Notes: generated by a model from the sequence alone, not told the origin. A stretch of 17,528 nucleotides of DNA from an uncultured Selenomonadales bacterium (GCA_937877565.1 CALFJB010000106.1:1-17528), one strand, 5' to 3'. Positions 1 through 7,921 are shown, numbered from the stretch's first letter. Numbers and translations: made by a program.

Positions 1-33
1 TGACTGGAGTTCAGACGTGTGCTCTTCCGATCT
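1..33. other. Illumina TruSeq adapter contamination
   Basis: The first 33 bases match the TruSeq read-2 adapter, lacking only its first G and ending in the diagnostic CTCTTCCGATCT. This is library sequence, not genome. It shows that the left edge is an untrimmed read end and that the assembly used Illumina reads. Confidence 0.97.
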
Positions 34-85
34 AGATGATTCCAATCAAATTTTTTTACCGATTAAAATTTGATTGGAATCATCT
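34..85. repeat. Perfect 21-bp inverted repeat next to the adapter (fold-back artefact)
   Basis: Bases 34-54 are the exact reverse complement of 65-85, separated by a 10-base loop. The left arm abuts the adapter directly, which is the pattern of a chimeric fold-back read. The right arm lies in the permease reading frame and is probably genomic. The left arm is probably a copy of it, so coding sequence left of about position 55 should not be trusted. Confidence 0.9.
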
Positions 86-540
86 TCAGGAAAATTTCCG
101 TCGATATTCCACCAAGATTTCATTTCCAAAATATTTGAAGAAATTTTTTCACCTGTGGGCAAATTTAATTCGTGATTGAACCAAGTGCCGACGACAGAAA
201 TTTTTTTATTATTTATTGAAAAAAATTTTTCTAAATTTGGAGCAAAAGCAACGATGTTATTTGTCCAAAAAATAGTTTTAATTTTGCCGAGATCGTTTTC
301 ATTCAAAAAATTTTTATTTTGGTCGATGCCGTAAATATTTTGAAGAATTTCGGAATTTTTTGGCGTGACGAGAATATTTGCGCCGTAAGCTTTTAATTCT
401 TGATTAACTTTGTCGCCTACATCGAACATAACATTAAGCATAGCGGCGGCTAAAGAAACTCCGAGCGCGACGGTTAAGGAAATTAAAAAAAATCTGTTTT
501 TTTGGCGAATCAACGCGCCTTTCAACATTTGCCAAAACAT
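46..540 (-). CDS. MacB/FtsX-type ABC transporter permease, N-terminal part (3' end lost at contig edge)
   Basis: This is the N-terminus of an ABC permease of the MacB/FtsX class. A short cytoplasmic segment is followed by a membrane helix at about residues 17-40 and then a MacB-type periplasmic core domain. The start ATG at 540 has GAGGTG a few bases upstream and lies 17 bases after the stop of the DUF2318 gene, so the two genes are probably cotranscribed. The family normally has about 370-420 residues; only about 160 are present, and the terminal stop codon falls inside the fold-back artefact. In Campylobacter jejuni (Cj1660-Cj1663) a DUF2318 protein is encoded beside MacB-like permeases and an ATPase in the P19 iron-acquisition locus. 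A role in iron handling is inferred from that neighbourhood. Confidence 0.8.
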   Translation of the reverse strand: MFWQMLKGALIRQKNRFFLISLTVALGVSLAAAMLNVMFDVGDKVNQELKAYGANILVTPKNSEILQNIYGIDQNKNFLNENDLGKIKTIFWTNNIVAFAPNLEKFFSINNKKISVVGTWFNHELNLPTGEKISSNILEMKSWWNIDGNFPEDDSNQILIGKKI

Positions 541-557
541 TTTTTCACCTCACAAAT

Positions 558-1811
558 TTATTTAAAAATTTTAGAATTTTTTTCAAGTTCAGCCTGCGGA
601 ATTTTTAATTTTCCGTCAGAAATGGAAAATTCAATCGGAATTGGATTACAACCGCCGCGCGTGCCGATAGTTGCTTTATTCATTTGAACATCGCAAAGTT
701 TGCAAATAACTTGGTTATCGCGTTCAAAATAACCTGTTGCGCCGCAAATTTCGCAAGCATCGAGTCCGACACCGTAAGCAGAGCCGCCTTTCAAAATAAC
801 AATGTAGCGAACATTTTCGCCTGTTGAAGCGCGATAAACGAATCTGTGCAAATGTCCGTCATTAATTTGCTCCAAATCCACATCAACCGAAGAATTTTGC
901 GCAGAAACGAGAATTGCGGGAACAATTTCAGCTTTTTTATTTGCAACGTAACTTCCTGCGCTTGAAGTGGCAGTCATTAAAAATAATGAAAAAATTACGC
1001 AAAATCCCCAACGTTTTTTTTGAAAAAAATTCGCCAAAATTTTTCTGTACTGTGCGGGATTTTGTGAAAAAATTTTTTCGGGTTTAGGTTGAGAAAATAA
1101 AGTTATCGGCAAGACCAAAATTGCCGCGAAAATTACAAAGATTAACATTCCAGAATTGTTTATAATTGGAGCCATTAAATCCATCCAAAATTCTGCCGTT
1201 AAAAAATTTCTCGCCATTAAAACTTGAATCAGAAAAATTATTTGCTGAATCATACACGCGGCGAATTGAACGACGCAGACAAATTTCAAACGCGAATCGT
1301 TTAAAGCGTCGGCGGCTTTGAAAATAAAAAAACTGCTTAACGCAGCGAAAAAAACTCCGCAAATAAAGCCGAAAATTTTTATTAAGAAAGTTTGCTCAAA
1401 ATAATTGCCAACAGCCGCAGTTACCGAACCGATAGGAATTAACCACAATTCAAAGCCGTGATATAAAAATAATGCGAAAGCTATTGCGGCAACAGAAAAT
1501 TTTAAAATTTTGTCTTCAGAATTAATCTGCATTTTGAACAATTTTAAAATTAAAATTCCTTCGCCGAGCAGTGCAATAAAAGTTGCCCAACCTTCTAAGA
1601 TTTCGCGACTTATTGCATTTTTAGTTCCTATGCGGACAGCTACCAAAAAGATTGAAATCCAAAATCCCCACTTCAACGCCGTAATAAAATTTTTTTTATA
1701 AAATTCACTTGGCAAGCGTTTTAAAATTACAAGCAGAATTGCGAGTGGAACTGCGAGCGTTAAACCTTCCTCCATTGTAGGAACAAATTGTTGCAAAAAA
1801 GTTTGTAACAT
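558..1811 (-). CDS. DUF2318 Fe-S-containing integral membrane protein (iron-uptake locus type)
   Basis: This is a 417-residue protein with many membrane helices and a C-terminal DUF2318 domain. The cysteine motifs are CEIC (about 353-356), CKLC (about 370-373) and GGCNPIP (Cys about 388), fitting an Fe-S cluster or metal site on the outer face of the membrane. The N-terminal half has acidic motifs in helices (MEEGLT; REILEG) reminiscent of FTR1 iron permeases; that likeness is tentative. I chose the ATG at 1811, which has GGTG upstream. The frame stays open to 1985, but that extension runs into the tail of the upstream gene's terminator and encodes a non-membrane, unconvincing sequence. The downstream MacB-type permease begins 17 bases later. 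Known relatives (Cj1660, FtrD) take part in ferrous/ferric iron uptake, so import or redox handling of iron is the likely role. Confidence 0.82.
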   Translation of the reverse strand: MLQTFLQQFVPTMEEGLTLAVPLAILLVILKRLPSEFYKKNFITALKWGFWISIFLVAVRIGTKNAISREILEGWATFIALLGEGILILKLFKMQINSEDKILKFSVAAIAFALFLYHGFELWLIPIGSVTAAVGNYFEQTFLIKIFGFICGVFFAALSSFFIFKAADALNDSRLKFVCVVQFAACMIQQIIFLIQVLMARNFLTAEFWMDLMAPIINNSGMLIFVIFAAILVLPITLFSQPKPEKIFSQNPAQYRKILANFFQKKRWGFCVIFSLFLMTATSSAGSYVANKKAEIVPAILVSAQNSSVDVDLEQINDGHLHRFVYRASTGENVRYIVILKGGSAYGVGLDACEICGATGYFERDNQVICKLCDVQMNKATIGTRGGCNPIPIEFSISDGKLKIPQAELEKNSKIFK

Positions 1812-1925
1812 AAAAAATTTTTCACCAAAACGCGACGCCGATATTTGCAGACGACACGCCCTTTCTTGTTTTTTTGATAACCCTCCGCATTTAGTCGTTG
1901 GGCAGTTGAATGAAAAATTCTTCTT

Positions 1926-1962
1926 AACGAAAATAAAAATTCTTCTCATTATTATTTTCGTT
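1926..1962 (-). promoter_or_regulatory. 11-bp inverted repeat in the leader of the DUF2318 operon
   Basis: Arms 1926-1936 and 1952-1962 are perfectly complementary (AACGAAAATAA / TTATTTTCGTT) with a 15-base loop. The element lies between the upstream terminator and the chosen DUF2318 start. It could be an operator or an RNA hairpin; the sequence does not decide, and I could not match it to a known riboswitch. Confidence 0.4.
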
Positions 1963-1985
1963 TTAAATGGAAAAGTTCCTTTCAT

Positions 1986-2020
1986 AAAAAAATAAGACGA
2001 AAAAATTTTTTAATCGTCTT
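1986..2020 (-). terminator. Rho-independent terminator of the ROK gene
   Basis: On the minus strand a 7-bp stem (AAGACGA / TCGTCTT, 1994-2000 with 2014-2020) is extended by A/T pairs in an A-run/T-run loop and is followed by seven Ts (1986-1992). It lies about 60 bases after the ROK stop codon and separates that gene from the DUF2318-permease pair. Confidence 0.85.
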
Positions 2021-2081
2021 TATTGAGGTTCTAGCTTTTGAAAGTCAGCGGCTGTCACAAAGTCTGCTACTGAAAGTTCTT

Positions 2082-2972
2082 TCAAAAATATTCAGCAAGA
2101 AAACATTGAAGTGCGCCGATTAAGTTTGCGTCATTTTGATATTTGCAAGTTACAATTTCTGCTTTAGGCGTGTATAAAGGAAAAACTTTGTAAAGTTTCT
2201 CAAGATTTTCACGAATTTTTTCCACGAATATCGGTTGGGCACTAATCCCGCCGCCGATTGCAAAACGTTGCGGATCAAGTATGACTTGCAGATTAAAAAT
2301 TTGAGCCGCAATTTCTTTTGTGAAATTATCAAGACAAATTCCAGCAATTTCATCACCGGCATTTAAGGCTTGGAAAAAAAAAATTCCGTCAACTTCATCT
2401 TCAGGAATTTTTTTCGCATTGGCGTACATTTTACAAAGACGCGGAGTTCCGCAACGTCCTCCAAAAATTCCGTCCATTGCGGGTGTACCATTTCTGTCAG
2501 TTATCATTGCTGAAATTTCTCCTGCCGAAAAATGTGCACCTTTATGAAGTTTATGATTTTTGATATACCCGCCTCCAATTCCAGTACCAAAAATCAAAAC
2601 AAAGCCGTCCGAAACATCTTTCAAACTGCCGACTGCCGCTTCTGCCATTGCCGCACATTTCGCATCATTTTCAATCGTTATTTTTAACGGAATTTTTTTA
2701 TGGAGTGCATCACGAAAATAAAATTCGTCATTGTAACGAAGTGCGCCGCCCATAAAGCAATAACCTTTTTCAGAATCTATAATGCCCGGCATTGATATTG
2801 CTATCCCTTCGACTTTGGGAAATTCATTGTAAATTTTTGTCAGCGCGTCAATTAAATCTGCGCGGGAAGTTTGCGGAGTCGGAATTTTGCCTTTAGATAA
2901 AATTTTCAAGTCGTCTGTCATTTCGGCATACTTTATAGCTGTACCGCCAATGTCTATCGTTAATATTTTCAT
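2082..2972 (-). CDS. ROK-family sugar kinase/regulator-like protein
   Basis: This intact 296-residue protein has the actin-like ATPase fold of the ROK family. The phosphate-1 motif DIGGT is at residues 7-11, the catalytic base is Asp103 in ENDAK, the glycine-rich phosphate-2 motif FGTGIGGG is at 128-135, and a conserved Glu lies in AGE near 152. The family phosphorylates hexoses or amino sugars with ATP. There is no N-terminal winged helix, so this is a kinase-type member rather than a repressor. The usual zinc motif CxCGxxGCxE is degenerate (GGRCGTPRLC), so the substrate cannot be assigned. The ATG at 2972 is preferred over an in-frame TTG one codon earlier because GGGAGG sits six bases before it. 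The gene appears monocistronic and is followed by its own terminator. Confidence 0.88.
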   Translation of the reverse strand: MKILTIDIGGTAIKYAEMTDDLKILSKGKIPTPQTSRADLIDALTKIYNEFPKVEGIAISMPGIIDSEKGYCFMGGALRYNDEFYFRDALHKKIPLKITIENDAKCAAMAEAAVGSLKDVSDGFVLIFGTGIGGGYIKNHKLHKGAHFSAGEISAMITDRNGTPAMDGIFGGRCGTPRLCKMYANAKKIPEDEVDGIFFFQALNAGDEIAGICLDNFTKEIAAQIFNLQVILDPQRFAIGGGISAQPIFVEKIRENLEKLYKVFPLYTPKAEIVTCKYQNDANLIGALQCFLAEYF

Positions 2973-2992
2973 CAATATCCTCCCTGCTTATG

Positions 2993-3648
2993 TTATAAAG
3001 TAGCCTTAATTAAATCATCATTACTCAAATTTGAAAGCTCAAGCACCTTGTTTATATCTAGCCCGACTGATTTTGCAAAATGTTCGCCGTATTCTTTGTC
3101 CGCAAGATAACAATGAACTGTGTGCCTATATTTAATATTTTCTGTAACTGGCGCAATTATTCCTGGTACAACGTGTGCGGGCGAAAAATGACTAAGGACG
3201 CTCGCAAAATAATTTTCGGGATTACGATTAAGTTCATAAACTAACGGGTACTCGGCGTGCGACTGTAGGATTTTCGTGATGATTAAATGGCATCAAACAA
3301 ATCTTTTCCGTGATATTCGCGATCCATACCGTTAATTTGGGCAGCTTCTTCGTTCGTCAAATTTTGCATTGTACAAAGAATCTTTTTACGGCGCGATTAA
3401 GGTCTGCAAATTTATGAGTATCATATTCACCGGCTACCGTCGAAAAACGTGTAAAAGCGTCAGTGACTGTGCCGAGTTGAAACACTTTTGCTTTTGTGTA
3501 TCGTGAAATGTCATTTGTAACGGTCAAAGTACCGTAAGCTCCTCAACCTTTGGCATGCATACGACGTTCGGGAATAACTTCTCGATTAAATATCGTTATC
3601 GGCAACAGGTGCGCCAACTTCATTCGTCAGTTTCTTATAACCGCTCAT
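2993..3648 (-). pseudogene. Decayed monofunctional heme catalase
   Basis: Catalase pieces appear in order in different frames. The N-terminus is MSGYKKLTNEVGAPVADN; next come the motifs REVIPERRMHAKG, TVTNDISRYTKAK and FTRFSTVAGE, then NLTNEEAAQINGMDREYHGK, and finally EYPLVYELNRNPENYFAS with a C-terminus ending ...NDDLIKATL. The relic spans 656 bases, against roughly 1.45 kb for an intact small-subunit catalase. A stretch after the N-terminal 18 residues is missing, as is most of the middle, including the heme-ligand tyrosine region. There are several frameshifts and an in-frame TGA inside the conserved AKGSGAYG motif. The catalytic His survives in the RRMHAKG fragment, but no functional enzyme can be made. 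The start is the ATG at 3648. The gene lies directly upstream of, and in the same orientation as, the ROK gene. Confidence 0.9.
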
Positions 3649-3680
3649 ATAATTGCCTGCCTTTATCTTATTTTGAACCA

Positions 3681-3710
3681 ATTATAGCAGAATATGAATC
3701 AAATCCGCAA
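3681..3710 (-). promoter_or_regulatory. Probable promoter of the catalase relic
   Basis: On the minus strand a perfect -10 box TATAAT (3681-3686) lies 18 bases from a weak -35 TTGCGG (3705-3710), about 33 bases upstream of the relic's ATG. The surrounding AT-rich sequence could also hold a PerR/Fur-type operator, but I see no clean match. Confidence 0.5.
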
Positions 3711-3981
3711 TTTTTTTATGCTTGTCTTGCAAAATTTTTTCTTCGGGTAAAGTCCCTTGCTTTTCGTGAAATTGCTTGAGACACGCGAAAAGTTGATGAA
3801 ATGCAAGGGCGTCAAGAAATTACTCAAAAATGTCGCTATCTTGCCGATAATGTCGCTAATGATGACACCCAAAACAGTGCGGTCGTATTCGTCAACATTT
3901 TGAATTTGCAATTTGCTGAAAACGGCGTCCTTCTTTTTGGACTTGCATTTAGTCACGAGATCGGCGAGGCATGATTATTCA
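3711..3981 (-). other. Region without a recognisable intact gene, possible coding relic
   Basis: This is the rest of the gap between the LysR stop and the catalase relic's promoter. A minus-strand frame at 3699-3956 is open for 85 residues, rich in Lys and hydrophobics, with no ribosome site and no recognisable family. A short stretch in another minus frame (around LPEEKILQDKHKKIADL) also looks protein-like. I read it as degraded coding sequence, but I cannot name the parent gene. Confidence 0.3.
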
Positions 3982-4869
3982 TCAGTCGTTTTGCCTGACT
4001 GCCATTTTCACAAATTTTTTTATGTCTGCAGAAGGTTCTTTAGCGTAAAGTAAGCCATATGGGGTTACGAAATTCCAATCTACCGGCAAAAATACGAATG
4101 AAGGATGAATATTTGCCCAAATGTCCAGAGATACAATTAGGCAATTTGTGCGGGACATTTGATTGAAAAGTCCTATATCGGTATAACTGACTGATTTCAT
4201 TGTAATTTTGGGATGTCGGGAAAATTCTTCCCAAAGTAAATCAATAGAATCTGCATCGCCCTTATCAAACAGCAAAGCAGTTTCGCCATAAAGATCTGTC
4301 ATAGAAAGTTTTTCCTTTTTTGCCAAAATGTGATGCTTGGGAACGGCGATACAAAATTTGCAGTCCCATAATTTGCAGAAATTCACTTGTTCAAGCCAAC
4401 GCTTTGAATTGCAAGCGGCTACAATAAAATCTATTCGTCTGCCTAATGAATGGACAATTTCTGTTATTCCTGTATGGTCGTCGTCAAATGGAAGAATTTG
4501 CAGAGTGTAACCGGGAAAATGACTGCTCAGCCGATTCCAAATTTCAATGAAAGGTTGACACGGCTTAAAAATAGAACTGCCAATGCGAAAAGAACGCCCG
4601 TTATTTTGTACAGTTTGCCTTGCTTCTTCCACAGCCGTATTAAATCTTTCAGTAAGAATTTTTGCCTCGCGGCAGAGAATACTGGCGGCAGGAGTCAATG
4701 TAATTCCGTGATTAGTGCGATTAAAAAGTTTAAATCCCAATTTGTCTTCCAAAAAATTCATCTGCTTAATTACGGCAGGGGCGGAAATAAATAACTTATC
4801 TGCCGCTTTGCCGAAACTGCCTTGTTCTGCTACACAAACTAGGGTTGCAAGTTTTTCATTTAAAATCAT
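3982..4869 (-). CDS. LysR-family transcriptional regulator
   Basis: This 295-residue protein has the full LysR layout: an N-terminal winged helix-turn-helix (recognition motif at about 17-36, GSFGKAADKLFISAPAVIKQ), a linker helix at about 60-88, and a two-lobed effector-binding domain at about 92-290. The start ATG at 4869 follows AAGGAAGGAG. The gene is divergent from the hydrolase-AEC-cupin-hydrolase operon, and LysR proteins typically control the adjacent divergent operon in response to a pathway compound. A T-N11-A dyad in the shared intergenic region supports this. The effector is probably a substrate or product of the operon, which is an inference. The gene is intact. Confidence 0.93.
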   Translation of the reverse strand: MILNEKLATLVCVAEQGSFGKAADKLFISAPAVIKQMNFLEDKLGFKLFNRTNHGITLTPAASILCREAKILTERFNTAVEEARQTVQNNGRSFRIGSSIFKPCQPFIEIWNRLSSHFPGYTLQILPFDDDHTGITEIVHSLGRRIDFIVAACNSKRWLEQVNFCKLWDCKFCIAVPKHHILAKKEKLSMTDLYGETALLFDKGDADSIDLLWEEFSRHPKITMKSVSYTDIGLFNQMSRTNCLIVSLDIWANIHPSFVFLPVDWNFVTPYGLLYAKEPSADIKKFVKMAVRQND

Positions 4870-4887
4870 GCTACTCCTTCCTTTGCA

Positions 4888-4902
4888 ATAACTTTTGGTT
4901 AT
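4888..4902. promoter_or_regulatory. Candidate LysR binding site (T-N11-A dyad)
   Basis: The 15-base dyad ATAAC-TTTTG-GTTAT contains the T-N11-A pattern of LysR recognition sites. It lies about 45-60 bases upstream of the hydrolase -10 box, so it would be centred near -65, the usual activator position. It is also 19-33 bases upstream of the LysR start codon, which would suit autoregulation. Confidence 0.6.
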
Positions 4903-4923
4903 CTCATACTAACTTTTTTTATC

Positions 4924-4952
4924 TTCAACGTCAATGAATTTTTCGCTATAAT
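4924..4952 (+). promoter_or_regulatory. Promoter of the hydrolase-AEC-cupin-hydrolase operon
   Basis: A perfect -10 TATAAT (4947-4952) is paired with a poor -35 TTCAAC (4924-4929) at 17-bp spacing. A weak -35 is expected for an activator-dependent promoter. An AGGAGG site at 4973-4978 precedes the ATG at 4986. Confidence 0.65.
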
Positions 4953-4985
4953 AAAAGTAAATAGCGGAGTTGAGGAGGAAAAAAT

Positions 4986-6098
4986 ATGAGTTATCGCAGA
5001 AAAATTCGGCAAGGCATAGTATCGGTAGTAATTGCCTTGTCCTTAAATGCAGGATTTGTCAATGCTGCACCTTTCGTTATTGCTGAACAAGGTTCTTTCA
5101 CGGTTGGCGGCAGTTACAAGCAACATGAAGGCACTTTCAGCCAAGAAAAATTTTTATCTGAAGATGGTCAGAGGGCGTATGGTGATTTTGCATATGTAGA
5201 ATATCAAAAACCTGAAAAGGCAAAAAAATTGCCGCTGATTTTTCAGCATGGCGGCGCACAGTCTAAGCGTACATGGGAATCTACTCCGGACGGCAGAGAA
5301 GGTTTCAATACGATGTTTCTTCGCGCAGGATATTCAGTTTATTTGATTGATCAGCCGAGAACAGGCGAAGCGAATCTTTCAACAGAAGCAGTAACGTCAG
5401 ATACACCTTGGGCAAGTAATCCAATGTATGGCGATAAAACTTTGTACATTCTTTCCCGTGTCGGTCATTATGATGAAAACGGCAATCCTGTTCCAAATTC
5501 TCAATTTCCTGCAGGCGAAAAAAATTATCAAGCATTTCAGCAAAGTTGGACGATTGGTTCAGGACCTTTGGACAATGACTTAAATGCAGCTGTGTTGACA
5601 AAACTTTTTCAACAGCAAAAAGACGGTGCAATTTTAGTTACTCATTCAATGGGCGGCACAATCGGCTGGCGCACAGCTATTAAAACAAATAAGGTAAAAG
5701 CAATAATCGCCTACGAGCCGGGCGGTACTCCCTTCATCTTCCCTGAAAATGAAATGCCAAAAATTACAGAGGCAAAATTTAAGGCACTCTCGGCAACTGC
5801 CATTGGCGTACCGCTTGAAGATTTTCTGCAACTTACCAAAATTCCAATCGTCCTTTATTACGGCGATTATATAAAAATCGGTTCTGAAAATGTCGGCGAA
5901 GATAAATGGGGAACTGAATACGCTATGGCGGAGCAGTTTGTAGCGACGATTAACAGGCACGGCGGCGACGCAACTTTGATACATTTGCCGGACATTGGAA
6001 TAAAAGGCAATTCGCATTTCCTCATGCAAGAAAAAAATAATCGGCAGATTATGGAACTTACGCTTAAATGGTTGCATGAAAAAGGGCTTGATAAATAA
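4986..6098 (+). CDS. Secreted alpha/beta hydrolase (first paralogue)
   Basis: This is a 370-residue exported esterase-like hydrolase. A basic N-terminus and hydrophobic core ending in FVNA (about residue 27) form a signal peptide. The mature protein begins near the family-typical EQGSFTVGG. The oxyanion segment is QHGG (87-90). The nucleophile elbow is THSMGG, with Ser221. His344 in GNSHF is the catalytic base, and Glu244 (AYEPGG) or Asp294 (YYGD) is the acid. It would act in the periplasm on an ester or similar bond; the substrate is unknown. It is first in a four-gene operon with an AEC permease, a bicupin and a second paralogue, and its stop overlaps the next start by one base (TAATG). The shared order of motifs with the protein at 7938-9011 shows ancient duplication, though with considerable divergence. 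Confidence 0.88.
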   Translation: MSYRRKIRQGIVSVVIALSLNAGFVNAAPFVIAEQGSFTVGGSYKQHEGTFSQEKFLSEDGQRAYGDFAYVEYQKPEKAKKLPLIFQHGGAQSKRTWESTPDGREGFNTMFLRAGYSVYLIDQPRTGEANLSTEAVTSDTPWASNPMYGDKTLYILSRVGHYDENGNPVPNSQFPAGEKNYQAFQQSWTIGSGPLDNDLNAAVLTKLFQQQKDGAILVTHSMGGTIGWRTAIKTNKVKAIIAYEPGGTPFIFPENEMPKITEAKFKALSATAIGVPLEDFLQLTKIPIVLYYGDYIKIGSENVGEDKWGTEYAMAEQFVATINRHGGDATLIHLPDIGIKGNSHFLMQEKNNRQIMELTLKWLHEKGLDK

Positions 6099-7021
6099 TG
6101 ATGGTATTTCAGCAGATGTGCATTTTCTTTTGCCTTATGTTGCTTGGAATTTATGCACGACGTAAGGAAATTTTGAACGACAGCAATCAAAAACAAATTT
6201 CTTCACTGGTGATAAATATCGCTTACCCAGCCATTATTCTTTCTGGCGTTTCAGGTGAGGGCGCACGCATAGAAGGACGGGAACTTATATTTGCATTCAG
6301 TGTGGCGATTGCGATTTTATTTATTGCGGTATTTTTGGGGCAGATTATTCCTCGCATTTTAGGCTATGAGAAAAAATATTACGGCATTATCAATGTTATG
6401 ACAGTTTTTACAAATATCGGCTTTATGGGAATTCCGATGATTTATGGAATTTACGGAGCGGATGCGTTGATTTACATGACAATTTTTTTGATTCCCTTTA
6501 ATGTATTATTTTATTCTTATGCGATACAGACAATTCAGCCGGAAGGCGAAGAAAAGAAAAAATTTCATCTGCGCGAACTTATGAATGTCGGAATGGGAGC
6601 TTGTGTAATTTCCGTTGTAATTTATTTTTCTGAAATTCGTTTGCCTTATGTGCTGAACACTACTATACAAATGGTTGGCGGACTGACTGCACCTTTGGCA
6701 ATGATGCTTATCGGTGCGTCGTTGCCGGATATAGCTTGGAAGTCTTTGTTTAAAAATGGACGACTTATCGCCTTTGTTCTTTTGAAAATGCTGATATTGC
6801 CGACGTTGGTTTTACTTGCCTTAGGACAATTCGTAGATAATAAAATATTGTTGGCGGTGGCTTTATGTGCTTTAGCTACTCCGTCGGGAAATATGTTAGC
6901 AATGCTTGCCGCAATTTACAACAAGGATTCTTTCTTGACGGCGACAGAGGGAATTTCAATGACTACGGCAGTTTCTGTTATTACAATGCCGCTGGTGGCA
7001 ATTTTGGCGGGAATAGGATAA
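6098..7021 (+). CDS. AEC-family (auxin efflux carrier-like) permease
   Basis: This is a 307-residue membrane protein with about ten hydrophobic helices in two halves, the architecture of the AEC family (MdcF/YfdV type). The family moves organic anions such as malonate or other carboxylates across the inner membrane. The N-terminal helix is followed by RRKEILND and a conserved NIAYPAIILSG segment. The later ATPSGNMLAMLA motif is typical of the second half. The start ATG overlaps the stop of the upstream hydrolase by one base, so translation is probably coupled. From its place between two periplasmic hydrolases and a cupin, it probably imports a released acid or exports a related one. That is an inference. 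Confidence 0.88.
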   Translation: MMVFQQMCIFFCLMLLGIYARRKEILNDSNQKQISSLVINIAYPAIILSGVSGEGARIEGRELIFAFSVAIAILFIAVFLGQIIPRILGYEKKYYGIINVMTVFTNIGFMGIPMIYGIYGADALIYMTIFLIPFNVLFYSYAIQTIQPEGEEKKKFHLRELMNVGMGACVISVVIYFSEIRLPYVLNTTIQMVGGLTAPLAMMLIGASLPDIAWKSLFKNGRLIAFVLLKMLILPTLVLLALGQFVDNKILLAVALCALATPSGNMLAMLAAIYNKDSFLTATEGISMTTAVSVITMPLVAILAGIG

Positions 7022-7042
7022 AAATTCTAGGAGGCGGGCAAT

Positions 7043-7921
7043 ATGATAAAACGGCTAGTGACTTTCTTGCTGATCGTTTTAATGTTTTCTGCAGTTGAGG
7101 CAAATGATAAAAATTTGCCATTCCCTTTGGGAGCAAATATTTCAGATCGTTTTGTTGGGACGGTTCATAGAAATGATTTGATTAACGCAGAGGATATTCA
7201 TAAACTTCCGCAAAGCAATGTCATTACTTTTGAACCTGGAAGTTACAGCGGTTGGCATGTACATGGGGCAATGACTGTTATCGGCGTGGCAGGTACGGGA
7301 ATTTATCAAGAATGGGGCAAACCGGCAGTTTTGATAAATCCCGGCGACGTGGTAAATATTCCTGCAGGAGTAAGTCACTTTCACGGAGCGACAAAAAATT
7401 CTCGGTTTCAACAAATTGTTATTTACGATAAAAATTGGAAAGCTCCCGAAGGATTAGCGCCGCATGTTGGCTCTGTGACTGATGAAGAATATGACGGCAT
7501 AAAATTTACGGACGCAGAAAAAAATTCTCGGACAGACACAGAATTTATTTTCAGTTATTCTTCCACGCCGTTTGATTCGCCAAACTTTAATAAACCTGTA
7601 TATTTGAGTAAAATATTGGGCAAGGAAAATGCGGCAAATTCTCCTGAATGGATATACGTAGTTTTTCCGCAGGGAACGTATAACCGTTGGCATAGTCACA
7701 AAACCGGGCAATTACTGATTGCGACTGACGGAATTGGTTATCATCAAGTCAAAGGCGGAAAGTTGGAAATTTTATATCCTGGCGATGTTGTATTCTGTCA
7801 GCCCGGCGTTGTTCATTGGCACGGCTCAACGGCTGACAGCAAATTTGCTCACATTGCCATAAGTCCGCAAGATAATCACGATGTGACTTGGTACGATTTT
7901 CCAAATTATCCGAATGAGTGA
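7043..7921 (+). CDS. Secreted two-domain cupin protein
   Basis: This 292-residue protein has an N-terminal signal peptide (hydrophobic core at about 5-19, cleavage near VEA). Two cupin_2 barrels follow. The first has HxH at 72/74 (GWHVHG) with PGDVVNIPAGVSHFHG, including His112. The second has HxH at 217/219 (RWHSHK) with PGDVVFCQPGVVHWHG, including His258. These histidines would hold a metal ion in each barrel, consistent with a dioxygenase, isomerase or binding role. AGGAGG lies nine bases upstream of the ATG, and the next gene begins just after the stop. It shares the periplasm with the two hydrolases, so a role in processing the same substrate is likely. The reaction cannot be read from the sequence. 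Confidence 0.87.
   Translation: MIKRLVTFLLIVLMFSAVEANDKNLPFPLGANISDRFVGTVHRNDLINAEDIHKLPQSNVITFEPGSYSGWHVHGAMTVIGVAGTGIYQEWGKPAVLINPGDVVNIPAGVSHFHGATKNSRFQQIVIYDKNWKAPEGLAPHVGSVTDEEYDGIKFTDAEKNSRTDTEFIFSYSSTPFDSPNFNKPVYLSKILGKENAANSPEWIYVVFPQGTYNRWHSHKTGQLLIATDGIGYHQVKGGKLEILYPGDVVFCQPGVVHWHGSTADSKFAHIAISPQDNHDVTWYDFPNYPNE

Noticed and set aside
1812..1985. Upstream extension of the DUF2318 gene to 1985
   Set aside because: The extension begins at the T-run of the upstream terminator, lacks a ribosome site and encodes a Cys/Lys/Arg-rich stretch unlike the family; the ATG at 1811 has a ribosome site and precedes the first membrane helix.
4450..4794. 114-codon plus-strand frame inside the LysR gene
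   Set aside because: It is antisense to the helix-turn-helix coding region and has no recognisable domain.
5305..6196. Long minus-strand frames opposite the first hydrolase and the AEC start
   Set aside because: They mirror well-supported genes, contain no family motifs, and are Phe/Cys/Arg-rich as expected for antisense frames.
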